Below, in pieces: positions 1 to 10,555 of a stretch of 33,311 nt of DNA. How positions within the stretch are numbered: the stretch's first letter is position 1; each line of letters begins with the position of its first letter. A program made the translations under genes and the position numbers. Origin of the DNA: an uncultured Methanomicrobiales archaeon. Lineage in GTDB: Archaea; Halobacteriota; Methanomicrobia; Methanomicrobiales; Methanospirillaceae. A model generated the notes under the pieces. That model saw only the letters and a list, made by a program, of their open reading frames with translations. It was not told the origin of the DNA and did not search any database. The stretch spans positions 1 to 33,311 of the forward strand of contig CAIYHQ010000076.1 in the NCBI GenBank assembly GCA_903926075.1, written 5' to 3'.

Positions 1-3000
1 GACCTTATAACCGGAATTCAATATTCCAGAGAAGGAGACCTGATAATCTCCTCCTCGCTTGATGGAACACTTCGCTTTTGGCAGACTTCGACTCTTAATG
101 AGATAGTATGCTGGCCTGTGTTTATAGATGGAGAGAGAAAGGGGATAACTTCCTTTGACATCACAAAAAACGGCGAGACAATTATTACTTCTGGTTATAA
201 TGGGACTATTTCAGTGTGGAATACAGGAAAACAGGATAATATTCTCACAATTGAAGCGCACGAATCACCAGTAACAGTCATAAAATTCCTACCGGGTGAG
301 GAATATTATGTCAGTGCTTCTGGGGATTCCTCAATAAAAATCTGGTCTCTCAATACGAATGAAGAAGTCCTTGGTTTTATTTGTGATGCTATTCCAATTC
401 TATCTCTTTCAATTTCACCAGATGCCGATTATATAGCTGCTCTTTACGCCGATAATTCCATCAGGGTCTTTTCTGTAACATATGGTAAGTGCATATCGGT
501 ATTCAACCCGCCTCCAGCTCCAATGACAAAGGAATTCCCTTTGAAGGTTTCAACAATTGATCCCCCGGTGAAATCGTATCCGGTTCAAAATCTGGTTTTT
601 CCTTCTCTTCCTTTTATTGAGTCCCAGATATGTGTTCCGACAATTAAAGAAGTGGTATTGAAAGGATTAGATGACTTTGCATATATCCTGGGTAATGATA
701 TCCTTTCTACTGAACCTCCACGATCTCAGCCTATTAATATCTCACCTTTTTCTGACTCTTTATTCTCTGAAGTGATTGAGCCTCGTGATTTGGTTTCTAT
801 ATCGGTTCAAACTGAAGGTATTATTCAGAGCCCATTTCCTGAGATTTCATCAGAGGTATGTGGGACCGATTATCTAAAAGAGATAATTACTCCACCCGAA
901 ATAGTAGATTTGACTTATCAAGTACCACCTCCTGATACTACGGCAAATATTGCAGTTTCACCTTTAAGTGAAGTGCTTTTTATTCCAGATATTCTCCCTT
1001 CACTTTTTGATTCACCTGGTGATTTAACTATCATTTCGCCAATTGCGATCTTGCCTGGTATTCAGGAAATACCTATTTCACTTGATCTTTTAACAGAAAG
1101 TTGTCCAACCACGAGATTATTTCCAGTATGCGATATCTTTCCATTACCGGTCTATCCATTATTAGAACTGGAAATATTTCCAGAGCCTGAACCCTGTATA
1201 ATTGAACCAGAAACGCCGCCGCCACCACCTAAGCCATATTTAAAATTTGATCCCCAAAACCCTTATGGATTTTTCTTCATCGTTTTCCCGGAATTTCAAA
1301 TTCAACATTATTCAGAAAAAAATCAATATAATATAATAATACAAGATTCGGCAGAGAGTAAAGAAATTTGTTCAGAAGAACCAATATTAATCCAAAAAGA
1401 AACTGGAATTTTTACAGAACATATTGAAATCCCAATCCTCTCCCCTTCTTTAGGATATATTATCACGTTTAATAAAGAATTTGAACCCTTAAGAATCATT
1501 GGGATTAAGATAGATTCCTATCTTATCTTCTCTGACAGGGGTGAACAGCTACCAAAACCACCAAAAACAGGCGAATTCTGGTTTATTATTCGAAGAAATC
1601 GGGCAATTGTACCCGATGATTCAATTCTCTGTTACGAATATTTAGAAGGAAATTGGAGTGACTATTACGCAATTAAGGTTGATGCATCAAAAAATCCACA
1701 AATTTCAGACGAGCCAAATAAACCTTTTATTGAAATAACATGGATTGAAAAGGATTTAATCGCCCCTTATGTCTATTTAGAAAAATCCCACGAACCAGTA
1801 TATAGAAAACTTCCGAAAGCAAAAATAAAATCTGACAGTCTATCAACAATTAAGGAGATATCAGTATTTATAAATGGAAATGAAGCATCATTTGATTTTT
1901 CCAATAACGATCAGCAATTAGATTTCAATTCGGATGTTAACTTGGATATACCAGAATTTACTGATATTGAAATCCGTAATTCACGGCTAATTCAATTTAA
2001 AAAGCATAAAAAAATTTTTCTGATTAATGGATTTAAAATAAAATTTGATAAAGATATTTACTTACCTTCAATAAACGAGCAAGATTTTAAAATTGAATTG
2101 TCATTAGCAGCAAATACTGTACTTTTCAATTCATTAACAAATGGAGTCAGTAGAAATTTCTCTACTTCGAATTCCGCAATTTTTTCTGGAATAATACCTA
2201 GAGATGGGCAATTTAAGGTTGAATTATTTGACCGTACTCACTCTTTACAAATTCAACTATTGATTATTATACCTCAATTACAGTGGAAATTTCTAATAAA
2301 TAAAGAAGGGGATTGGAATCAGGGAATAATTCGAATTAACCAGGATGAATTTGAAAAGCTCGATATCCATCGACAACTCAAAGTGAAAATTCCAGAAAGT
2401 TTACAAATAGAAGGAGAAGTCTTCCTTTCTAGTAATCCAGAAGAAGTGATTAAGAAACGATTTAAAAGGGGAGTGGCTGTTTTTCCTGTTGGAGTACGTG
2501 AATACCTATTAGAAGAGATCAATGAATATGAATTTGAAACAAAAATAAAACTTTATAATGATAATTCCTCTCAAAATGAAACTTCACTTTTTATTGTGGA
2601 TTTATGGAGAATTATAGAGTTTCATGAAGAAATAAAACTGGATAAAGACTCATGGAGACTCACATTAAACTGGAAAGAAAATTATAAATCAGAAAATAAG
2701 ATAAAAATTATTTTATCTTTAGATGATAACGAAATTTATTCTGAAACGTGGATTAATTCCATAAATTCTTGTAATATACCTCTTACTTTAAATCAATTTC
2801 CTGAATTACGGTATTATTCTATTCAATTTATCAGAGGGGAGATAAATAATAAACTAAATATTTTTCCCTTTTTTCACGGTGATAAAAAGCTTATCCCAAT
2901 TATTGAGTTAATCAATAATGATACTCCAAATGATCTATTCTCAGCTTTCGTCAAATTGTTAGAACTAGTCCGTGATGATGAGGAATTAATCAGGTACTGG

Positions 3001-3732
3001 AAATTAATCATTCAGGATCATTTTATAGCAAAGAAAAAAATTGATTTATGCTTGGAATTGCTATATGATTGCCTTGATTGTAATTTTTTTTCAAGTGACA
3101 AAGATCTCTCGATCTTGAATAAATTATTATTAGAACCAATCATCCGAGGTCTTCACCAGGATGAAAGTTTGATTACATCTTTAGTTGCGATTAGATTAAT
3201 GGAAGTTATAAAGAAAATTCATGATACAAACTCAAATAGTTTTCAAAATTTTTTCGAGAATGATCTGAATTCAACAATTGTAATTGTATTTATTTCAAGT
3301 GAAAAATTTTTGGAACATTATTGTGAAAATGAGGATACACAGTCGTTTGATGAGGATAATACTTTAATCGAACAGCAATTATGCATCCAAAGTATTAGAT
3401 TGAATATAATTGATATAAATAAGAGACCTCAAAATACACTTAATGCAATAAGGGAGATAGTGAAAAAGACAAATGTATCCTCAGAAGAGATCGAATACTA
3501 TCTCATTCTCATATATTTATGCATTCATACAAAACGATTGTCACAAGAGGAGTTGATGATTGCAAAAGAGATCCTACAAGAATTAAGGAATAAAGATGAA
3601 GAAGATGGATTTGCAAGCATCATCATAAAAAAATTGCAGGATTTCGACTCTTCAAAAATTATTAAATCTAAATCCAGTGAAGCAATATCAAAATGTGTTG
3701 AAACTCTGAATAAACTAAAAGAAATTCTATAA
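1..3732 (+). CDS. Giant WD40-repeat protein, 5' end outside window
   Basis: The frame is open from base 1, so the gene begins left of the window; 1243 residues are visible. The first 160 or so residues hold at least three to four WD40 blades, seen as repeats ending in RFWQ, SVWN, KIWS and RVFS with the usual SGYNGT and SASGDSS turns. A stretch of about 260 residues rich in Pro, Ile and Ser follows, including a PPPPPKP run, then beta-rich segments, and the last 300 or so residues look helical. WD40 propellers are protein-interaction scaffolds; I recognise no enzymatic domain. The helicase gene starts 3 bases after the stop, so the two are almost certainly co-transcribed. It could be the sensor or scaffold of the helicase system. 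The WD40 call is firm and the role is inferred. Confidence 0.85.
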   Translation, partial: DLITGIQYSREGDLIISSSLDGTLRFWQTSTLNEIVCWPVFIDGERKGITSFDITKNGETIITSGYNGTISVWNTGKQDNILTIEAHESPVTVIKFLPGEEYYVSASGDSSIKIWSLNTNEEVLGFICDAIPILSLSISPDADYIAALYADNSIRVFSVTYGKCISVFNPPPAPMTKEFPLKVSTIDPPVKSYPVQNLVFPSLPFIESQICVPTIKEVVLKGLDDFAYILGNDILSTEPPRSQPINISPFSDSLFSEVIEPRDLVSISVQTEGIIQSPFPEISSEVCGTDYLKEIITPPEIVDLTYQVPPPDTTANIAVSPLSEVLFIPDILPSLFDSPGDLTIISPIAILPGIQEIPISLDLLTESCPTTRLFPVCDIFPLPVYPLLELEIFPEPEPCIIEPETPPPPPKPYLKFDPQNPYGFFFIVFPEFQIQHYSEKNQYNIIIQDSAESKEICSEEPILIQKETGIFTEHIEIPILSPSLGYIITFNKEFEPLRIIGIKIDSYLIFSDRGEQLPKPPKTGEFWFIIRRNRAIVPDDSILCYEYLEGNWSDYYAIKVDASKNPQISDEPNKPFIEITWIEKDLIAPYVYLEKSHEPVYRKLPKAKIKSDSLSTIKEISVFINGNEASFDFSNNDQQLDFNSDVNLDIPEFTDIEIRNSRLIQFKKHKKIFLINGFKIKFDKDIYLPSINEQDFKIELSLAANTVLFNSLTNGVSRNFSTSNSAIFSGIIPRDGQFKVELFDRTHSLQIQLLIIIPQLQWKFLINKEGDWNQGIIRINQDEFEKLDIHRQLKVKIPESLQIEGEVFLSSNPEEVIKKRFKRGVAVFPVGVREYLLEEINEYEFETKIKLYNDNSSQNETSLFIVDLWRIIEFHEEIKLDKDSWRLTLNWKENYKSENKIKIILSLDDNEIYSETWINSINSCNIPLTLNQFPELRYYSIQFIRGEINNKLNIFPFFHGDKKLIPIIELINNDTPNDLFSAFVKLLELVRDDEELIRYWKLIIQDHFIAKKKIDLCLELLYDCLDCNFFSSDKDLSILNKLLLEPIIRGLHQDESLITSLVAIRLMEVIKKIHDTNSNSFQNFFENDLNSTIVIVFISSEKFLEHYCENEDTQSFDEDNTLIEQQLCIQSIRLNIIDINKRPQNTLNAIREIVKKTNVSSEEIEYYLILIYLCIHTKRLSQEELMIAKEILQELRNKDEEDGFASIIIKKLQDFDSSKIIKSKSSEAISKCVETLNKLKEIL

Positions 3733-3735
3733 CCC

Positions 3736-6700
3736 GTGAAGATTATGCCATTAAACCCGTTTTCTCTTAAGAATAATCTTGAAACGCGATATATACGTTA
3801 TCTCAAGACCCTGTTTCCAATTAGTGATACCGAATTGAGGATATTATTTAATAATGAATTGGAATCAGGAACCTTTATTCGAGGTCCTTTTATCGAGATT
3901 GCACCTCCATATGAGAAAGGAGAATCAATTAAAGAATTGATTCAGCAAGGAATTCTTTCAGAATTATTTTTAGATTTTTCAGAGGATATCCTACCAGAGC
4001 GGTTATATCTGCATCAATCTGAAGCGATAAGAAAAATTATTGTTGAAAAGAAGAACATTGTCATAGCTTCCGGAACTGGAAGTGGAAAGACCGAATCCTT
4101 TTTGATACCTATTATCAATGAACTATTTCGACAAAATGAAAATGGTTTGTTAAGCGATGGTGTTCGTGCTCTTTTTTTGTATCCAATGAATGTACTGGTA
4201 AATGATCAACTTGAACGTTTAAGAAAAGTTCTGAGATCATTTCCATTTATTACATTTGGGCGATATACTGGAGAAACCAAAGAATTTGAGGCCAATGCTT
4301 TAAGTAAGTACCAGGAGATACATGGACTAAATAATATTCCTTGTGAAAATGAAAGAATCTCCCGTGAGAAGATGCGAGAAAATCCCCCTCATATTCTTCT
4401 CACAAATTATGCCATGCTTGAATATTTATTATTAAGACCAAGTGAAAATATTTTTTTTGACGGCGATAAAGCTCAGTTCTGGAAATTCATTGTTCTTGAT
4501 GAAGCTCACATATACACTGGAGCGAAAGGCCTTGAAATTGCAATGCTTTTACGAAGGGTAAAAGACAGAGTAATTCAGAGTAAGACTGGCAGATTAACCT
4601 GTATTGCAACAAGTGCAACATTAGGCGATGAGTCATACAAAAAAGAAGTAGCATTATTCGCTACTCACTTATTCAATGAAAATTTCAGTGACGATTCGAT
4701 TATTAGTGCTAAAAGACTAAAAATTTCAGAGTGTGATCCCTGGATAAATTCACCTGACCCGGAGTTTTATCAGAAAATTATTGAAATATTGAATGAAAAT
4801 TCTGATATTGACAAATTGAAAATTGATGATTGTATAAAAATTGCCAGAAATTATCATGTAGACTCGGATGCAATATCTGAATCTCTGGAAAAAACAGATA
4901 ACCCTAGATTATTTATCTATTATCTTCTAAAAAAAGATCCCCGCCTTTTGTTGTTACAACAAAGACTAACTGAAAACACAGACACGGTCCAGAATATAGC
5001 AAATTATATTTTTCCTGATTTGTTAAATAATGAAAATTATCTCACCACTCTCATTACAGCTTCTTCTTTTAAATATCTTGAAGAATTACCACCGCTATTA
5101 TCAGCACGATATCATCTGTTTCTAAAAGCTGCTGAGGGAGCATTTGTAACTTTTTTCCCGGAGAAAAAAATATATTTAAAACCACTTAAGTCAAATTTAG
5201 AATCAATAGAAGAAGAAGGAGTATCAAAAGATTTTTTTGCTACTGCTTATGAGCTCGGATTATGTAAATTCTGCGGAGCTCCTTTTCTTGTTGGAACAGT
5301 AATTTTGAGAGGAATAAAAAAGTTTTTTGAACAAAAAATTACTACTGAAAGTGAATCGGGCAAACCTCAAAATGTAACGTATCTCTCGTTTATTAATTCA
5401 GAATATAATGATTCGTTTGATTATGATGATGATGACGATATCAAAGCGATGATATCTAATGATCTTTTAGAGAACCTTAATAGTAAAATTATCGATATTA
5501 CTGCTCATTCACTATGTGGAATCTGTGGAAGACTATTAATAAAAAATGCCTTGAATGATTCGTGCGAACATGACAGTCGTTATTATATTGATGTTTTAGT
5601 TATCACTCCCCAAACCAAGGATAAAGACTTACACAAATGTCCAATCTGTTCAAAGACCAGTAAACATTCACCATTAGTTACACGATTTCTCACAGGTAGA
5701 GATTCAGTTCCTGGAGTACTTGCAACAGAATTATACCAACAACTCACTGATGTCAGTTTTGAATGTAAAAGAGATAATAACTTATGCTTTAAAAGAAACC
5801 TTCTCATTTTTTCGGATAGTAGGCAGGATGCAGCTTTTTTTGCACCATATTTTGAGAGAATGTATCAAAAAGTTTTACGCCGAACAATAATATGTTCAAT
5901 TGTTCAAAGAAATCAAGAGGATATTGTTAAAAATAGATGGGATATTTTAAATTTAATTGAATATATCTTGAAATCTATTAATGAATCGAATCTTTTTTGT
6001 TGCAATAAAATACAGATCAATGATCAGAGAAAAATAAATGAAATAAAAAAATGGCTGATGTTTGAATTTATTTCGAGGGGAGATGCAGGAAGACTTGAAC
6101 AGTTAGGTCTTTTGGGCTTCTTACCAAATCTGGATAACCTGACTCCACATGGAGCTCTTATGAATGAGCCATGGTCTTTCTCACATGAGGAAGTTATGAC
6201 ACTCTACAAAATACTTTTTGACCAATTCAGAGTGAAAGGTGCAATCGATTTTCCGGATGGGATTAATCCGAAAGAAGATTTTTTTTCACCAATCAATAGG
6301 GAATATTATTTTACAAAAATTGGCACCAGTCCATCAAGTTTTAGTTGGGTTCCTCAACCCCATGGGGTTACGTTCTTTCACAACGGACGAAGTGACGTAT
6401 TAAAACGAATTGCGAAGAGACAGGATCTGAATGTTAGTGATGAGAGTATAAATAAGATTTTGAGTAATATTTGGAATTCAATTCAACCACATCTTCAACA
6501 AAAATCAGGAGGTAAATTCCAAGCAAAGCCGGAAAAATGGATAATTACGTCATCACTTCTTAAGTCTCAAATTTACCCTTGGTATTATTGCGATAAATGT
6601 TCTGAACTCACCCTCTTTAATCTGAAGAATGTTTGCCCAGAATATCACTGTACAGGTACTCTTCATCCTTTTGATCCACTAACACAATTTCAAAATAATC

Positions 6701-8601
6701 ACTATTCGCTTTTATATAAAGATTTTAATCCGATCAGAATGCGGGCAGAAGAACATACAGCTCAGTTAACTCATACAAAAGCGGCAAAAATACAGGAAGA
6801 ATTTATAAAAGGTCAAATTAATGTTATCAGTTCATCTACAACTTTTGAATTGGGAGTAAATATTGGAGAGCTGGAGTGCGTATTCATGCGAAATCTTCCC
6901 CCTAATCCAGCCAATTACATTCAAAGGTCAGGAAGAGCAGGTAGAAATGCAGGTTCTGCAGCTGTCGCAATAACTTTCTGTCAAAGACGTCCTCACGATC
7001 TTTCCTTTTTTAATAGGACTGATGCATTCATCAAAGGCGAGATAAAGCCACCTAGAATTGAGATGATGAATAATAAAATTGTATCTCGTCATTTATTCTC
7101 TATGATATGTGCTGCATTCTGGAGAGAATATCCAAATACATTTAATAATTCGGGGGGGTTCTTCTTTCCGGAAAATTGTGAAAATATTGATTCAATTGCA
7201 GCAATAACTGAATTCCTGGAAAAACGACCTAATGACCTTATGCTTGCACTCAAAAGAGTGGCTCCAATAGGTCTTTTTCCTGACTCATTCTTTGAAAACT
7301 GGGAGATTACACCCATACTCATCAGCGAAGATCCCGATCCTGATAAGGGAAAATTATCCAAAGTTGCATTGGATATAAGAAATGATATTTCACTTCTTGA
7401 AGAAAGGAAAAAAGAGCTGATAAATAATGATCAATTATCACAAGCTGCTAAAATAAAAAAAATTATTGAAACTATTAAAAATCGTTCCATTATCAACCAT
7501 CTATCCTCACACAACATATTGCCTAAATATGGATTTCCGGTCGATGTTGTTACACTTGAAATTCTTTATAGGGCCGTAGATGCTGAAGATATTGCACTTT
7601 CAAGAGACCTATCTATTGCATTGTCGGAGTATGCACCAGGAAGTGAAGTAGTTGCAGGAGGAAAAGTCTGGCAAAGTCGATACATAAAAATGAACCCAAA
7701 AACAGGCCAAATTATTAAAAGAATCTATTCACTTTGTAAAACCTGCAATCTATATCGAAGTGATATACTTGAGATAAATCCGGATCTTTCACATTGTTCC
7801 AATTGTAATCAAAAAATTGATAAGACTAATATCGGTGTAATATATATGCCCCAGTTCGGTTTTATTGCAAGTAATAGTCCACCTCATGATATAGGAGAAT
7901 ATAGACCTGAAAAGACACATTCAACAAGAGTTTATTATTCTGGTGAAAAGGGAGAAGATCTTCATACCCTTGAAACAGTGATATATAATCTTAATGTTAA
8001 AGGATGGGCAGCAAAAGATGGAAAACTAGCTATTGTTAATAATGCTCACAAAAATGGATTTGCAATATGTCCCGTATGTGGTTATGCAGAAGTTCATCAG
8101 GGTATAACAACAGGACCTCATACCAATGCAGCAGGAAGGGGTTGCAATACACCCTTAAGATTTTCTGAAGGTGAGCAACATTATAAAATACATCTTGGGC
8201 ATGAATTTAAAACTGATATATGTATCTTGACATTCCCCGGTAATTTCGGTGAGGATTTTAGGTATTCTCTTCTTTACGCAGTATTGGAAGGTGCAAGTGA
8301 GATTCTTGATATAGAAAGGCAGGATATCAATGGATGTCTCTACAAAGGAGATCTGGTTTTATACGATGCAGTGCCGGGTGGTGCAGGATTAGTTAAACGA
8401 ATAGTAGAGAGTGAGAAAAACCTGCAATCTGCTATTACTGCCGCATATTCACGACTCTGTAATTGTTCTTGTGGTGGAACATCGGGAGATGGTTCTTGTT
8501 ATGCATGTTTACGAAATTATAGTAATCAGTTCTGTCATGAAATTCTCAATCGTGGAGAGGTAATCTCATACTTTAAAGATCATGGGTTTGTGGCAGATTG
8601 A
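3736..8601 (+). CDS. Large DExH helicase with C-terminal DUF1998 domain
   Basis: A 1621-residue SF2 helicase. Walker A SGTGSGKT lies at about residues 112-119, DEAH at 255-258, TSATLG shortly after, and motif VI QRSGRAGR at 1063-1070. Several zinc-type Cys pairs (CKFCG, CGICG, CPICS, CDKCS, CKTC, CSNC, CPVCG) interrupt and follow the helicase lobes. The end has the DUF1998 signature: YDAVPGGAGL, then a Cys cluster from about residue 1575 (CNCSCGG, CYAC). The family includes the repair helicase MrfA, DrmA/DrmB of DISARM and DruE of Druantia, acting on DNA with ATP hydrolysis. The start is GTG at 3736, with an ATG three codons later as the alternative. The stop overlaps the next gene by one base (TGATG), implying translational coupling. 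Membership of a defence system is an inference from this context. Confidence 0.9.
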   Translation: MKIMPLNPFSLKNNLETRYIRYLKTLFPISDTELRILFNNELESGTFIRGPFIEIAPPYEKGESIKELIQQGILSELFLDFSEDILPERLYLHQSEAIRKIIVEKKNIVIASGTGSGKTESFLIPIINELFRQNENGLLSDGVRALFLYPMNVLVNDQLERLRKVLRSFPFITFGRYTGETKEFEANALSKYQEIHGLNNIPCENERISREKMRENPPHILLTNYAMLEYLLLRPSENIFFDGDKAQFWKFIVLDEAHIYTGAKGLEIAMLLRRVKDRVIQSKTGRLTCIATSATLGDESYKKEVALFATHLFNENFSDDSIISAKRLKISECDPWINSPDPEFYQKIIEILNENSDIDKLKIDDCIKIARNYHVDSDAISESLEKTDNPRLFIYYLLKKDPRLLLLQQRLTENTDTVQNIANYIFPDLLNNENYLTTLITASSFKYLEELPPLLSARYHLFLKAAEGAFVTFFPEKKIYLKPLKSNLESIEEEGVSKDFFATAYELGLCKFCGAPFLVGTVILRGIKKFFEQKITTESESGKPQNVTYLSFINSEYNDSFDYDDDDDIKAMISNDLLENLNSKIIDITAHSLCGICGRLLIKNALNDSCEHDSRYYIDVLVITPQTKDKDLHKCPICSKTSKHSPLVTRFLTGRDSVPGVLATELYQQLTDVSFECKRDNNLCFKRNLLIFSDSRQDAAFFAPYFERMYQKVLRRTIICSIVQRNQEDIVKNRWDILNLIEYILKSINESNLFCCNKIQINDQRKINEIKKWLMFEFISRGDAGRLEQLGLLGFLPNLDNLTPHGALMNEPWSFSHEEVMTLYKILFDQFRVKGAIDFPDGINPKEDFFSPINREYYFTKIGTSPSSFSWVPQPHGVTFFHNGRSDVLKRIAKRQDLNVSDESINKILSNIWNSIQPHLQQKSGGKFQAKPEKWIITSSLLKSQIYPWYYCDKCSELTLFNLKNVCPEYHCTGTLHPFDPLTQFQNNHYSLLYKDFNPIRMRAEEHTAQLTHTKAAKIQEEFIKGQINVISSSTTFELGVNIGELECVFMRNLPPNPANYIQRSGRAGRNAGSAAVAITFCQRRPHDLSFFNRTDAFIKGEIKPPRIEMMNNKIVSRHLFSMICAAFWREYPNTFNNSGGFFFPENCENIDSIAAITEFLEKRPNDLMLALKRVAPIGLFPDSFFENWEITPILISEDPDPDKGKLSKVALDIRNDISLLEERKKELINNDQLSQAAKIKKIIETIKNRSIINHLSSHNILPKYGFPVDVVTLEILYRAVDAEDIALSRDLSIALSEYAPGSEVVAGGKVWQSRYIKMNPKTGQIIKRIYSLCKTCNLYRSDILEINPDLSHCSNCNQKIDKTNIGVIYMPQFGFIASNSPPHDIGEYRPEKTHSTRVYYSGEKGEDLHTLETVIYNLNVKGWAAKDGKLAIVNNAHKNGFAICPVCGYAEVHQGITTGPHTNAAGRGCNTPLRFSEGEQHYKIHLGHEFKTDICILTFPGNFGEDFRYSLLYAVLEGASEILDIERQDINGCLYKGDLVLYDAVPGGAGLVKRIVESEKNLQSAITAAYSRLCNCSCGGTSGDGSCYACLRNYSNQFCHEILNRGEVISYFKDHGFVAD

Positions 8602-10517
8602 TGGATGAGGATGCATTTCTTAATGAAATTGAAGAAAAATCCAGTGATTATTGGAAACGTAAGCATAATGGAGAGCAAGGGAACAATATTAAAGAACTCT
8701 ATTCGTTTATTCAGGATAATTTAACAGAATATTATAGAAAAAAGGTACCTACCTCTGACAGCGAATTATGCGATAAATGGGGAAAATTCTACAATAACAT
8801 TGGCAAACTGCTTAAAAATTTTTATTGCTGGGATTTGGAACGACAACAAAGGCTGTTCATGCGAATCGCCTATGACTTGCATATTGACCGAGGGAAAATC
8901 TGGGAAGCTCTTTCCAGTATCAAAAATCCTTATTCAATATTATTACTTTCTTTCGGGCTCTTCAGAAAATTAAAAAATTCTGCTGATATTGATTCTTATT
9001 TATCTGAGATTATATCGTATCTGACTAATCCTCAAAAGTGGCATACATTTCAACAAAATAACCCTCCAGTATTAATTCCAGCTCCATGGGATCACCAGAA
9101 TGAAGCTGTTGATACATGGTGGAGGCACCATGGAATGGGTCTCATTGAGATGGCTACTGGAACCGGTAAAACGATGGTTGCTTTTCTTGCAATCGAGAAA
9201 TTATTAAATTTTCTTGACGATACTCCAATTATCCGGGTAATTTGTGATCAACTTGTCTTATTAAAACAATGGGAAAATTCATTTTTAAAAACATTTGGAT
9301 ATGATTCCAAACCTGAATGGTTTAACACACATACAGTGCAGTCCATAATAAATCAGCCAATTGAACTGATTCACTCGGATTTAATTATCTATGATGAAAT
9401 ACACCGATTATTGGGGCCACAATTTCAAAGGTCTCTCATGTTACCTGCAAAACATAAAATGGGAATGAGTGCAACAGTAAAAGCTAGCACTCTTCCTCTA
9501 ATTGAAAAATTCATAGGCAATAAAATCTTTGATCTCCCTTTTGAAAAAGCTATAGAACAAAAAATTATCCTTCCTTTTTCTGTCAAAGTATATATTACTA
9601 ATTTGTCAATAGAAGAACAATGTCAATTTGAACAAAAGACACAAGAAATTGCTGCATTAATTTCAAATGCAAATGCAGTAGGGATATCAAATTTACCTGC
9701 ACTTTGCTTCAATTCTATTATAAGTCCTTCATTTCGAGTATATTGCACAAGATACCAGCAATTATTAAACATGCGTCGAGAAATCATCCATTTATCTGAA
9801 AATAAACTCAAACTTACAAAAAACCTTTTAAAAAAAATTGGGAATTCTAAAAAAGTAATAGCGTTTTTTGAAAGAATTGAAACGATGGATGTAATTCAGA
9901 AAGAACTAATTGATACTCAAATTCCTACATTTATTCTTCATTCAGGTGTCAATGATAATCATAGAAATGAAATTTTTAAGGAATTTCTAAACTGTGATAA
10001 AGGTATTTTACTTGGTGCAAAAATGATTAGTAGTGGAATTGACATTCCAGATGCTGAAATAGGAATTAATGTTCAATTTGAAAAAAATAATATTCAATTA
10101 CGGCAAAGAATAGGCCGCCTTTCTCGAAAATCCTGGATCAATCCTGGAAAAAAGCCAGAGTTTTATCAAATTATTGCAGTCCCTCGAGGAGATTATTTAG
10201 ATAATGAGGAAATAAGATCAATCTACATATTTTGTTCGAAATCAAATAAAGTAGAAATCGAATTTTGTGACAATACTGATTATCAAAGAAAATCAGATGA
10301 AATTATCAGAGAATTGAGAAATCGAATTAATAAAGTAGAAAAAATTCTTACAGACTCCGATCCAAACATGAAATTAGAAGGAATAAATAGGGTTATGAAT
10401 GTGAATGATCAGTGGGGAGTCAAAGCTTTGATTATTGCAATGCATTGTGACAAGGATAAATCTGTCCAGAATGCAGCTAAAGATAAATATAACAAACTTA
10501 TCTCGAATTCCCCATAA
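8601..10517 (+). CDS. SF2 DEAD/ResIII-type helicase
   Basis: A 638-residue protein starting at the ATG that overlaps the preceding stop by one base; a TTG one codon earlier is also possible. About 170 helical residues precede Walker A ATGTGKT (185-191). DEIH is at 265-268, MSAT follows, a helicase-C lobe carries SSGIDIPDAE, and motif VI QRIGRLSR is at 502-509. This is the arrangement of ResIII/XPB-like SF2 ATPases that translocate on DNA. The last 40 or so residues (VKALIIAMHCDKDKSVQNAA) resemble a single HEAT-type repeat. No nuclease motif was seen. It sits between a DUF1998 helicase and an SF1 helicase in one operon, so it is probably a subunit of the same system. The helicase call is firm; the substrate is unknown. 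Confidence 0.88.
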   Translation: MDEDAFLNEIEEKSSDYWKRKHNGEQGNNIKELYSFIQDNLTEYYRKKVPTSDSELCDKWGKFYNNIGKLLKNFYCWDLERQQRLFMRIAYDLHIDRGKIWEALSSIKNPYSILLLSFGLFRKLKNSADIDSYLSEIISYLTNPQKWHTFQQNNPPVLIPAPWDHQNEAVDTWWRHHGMGLIEMATGTGKTMVAFLAIEKLLNFLDDTPIIRVICDQLVLLKQWENSFLKTFGYDSKPEWFNTHTVQSIINQPIELIHSDLIIYDEIHRLLGPQFQRSLMLPAKHKMGMSATVKASTLPLIEKFIGNKIFDLPFEKAIEQKIILPFSVKVYITNLSIEEQCQFEQKTQEIAALISNANAVGISNLPALCFNSIISPSFRVYCTRYQQLLNMRREIIHLSENKLKLTKNLLKKIGNSKKVIAFFERIETMDVIQKELIDTQIPTFILHSGVNDNHRNEIFKEFLNCDKGILLGAKMISSGIDIPDAEIGINVQFEKNNIQLRQRIGRLSRKSWINPGKKPEFYQIIAVPRGDYLDNEEIRSIYIFCSKSNKVEIEFCDNTDYQRKSDEIIRELRNRINKVEKILTDSDPNMKLEGINRVMNVNDQWGVKALIIAMHCDKDKSVQNAAKDKYNKLISNSP

Positions 10518-10555
10518 GAGACAAATATGATTCTCAAAATCGTACTTGATCAATA

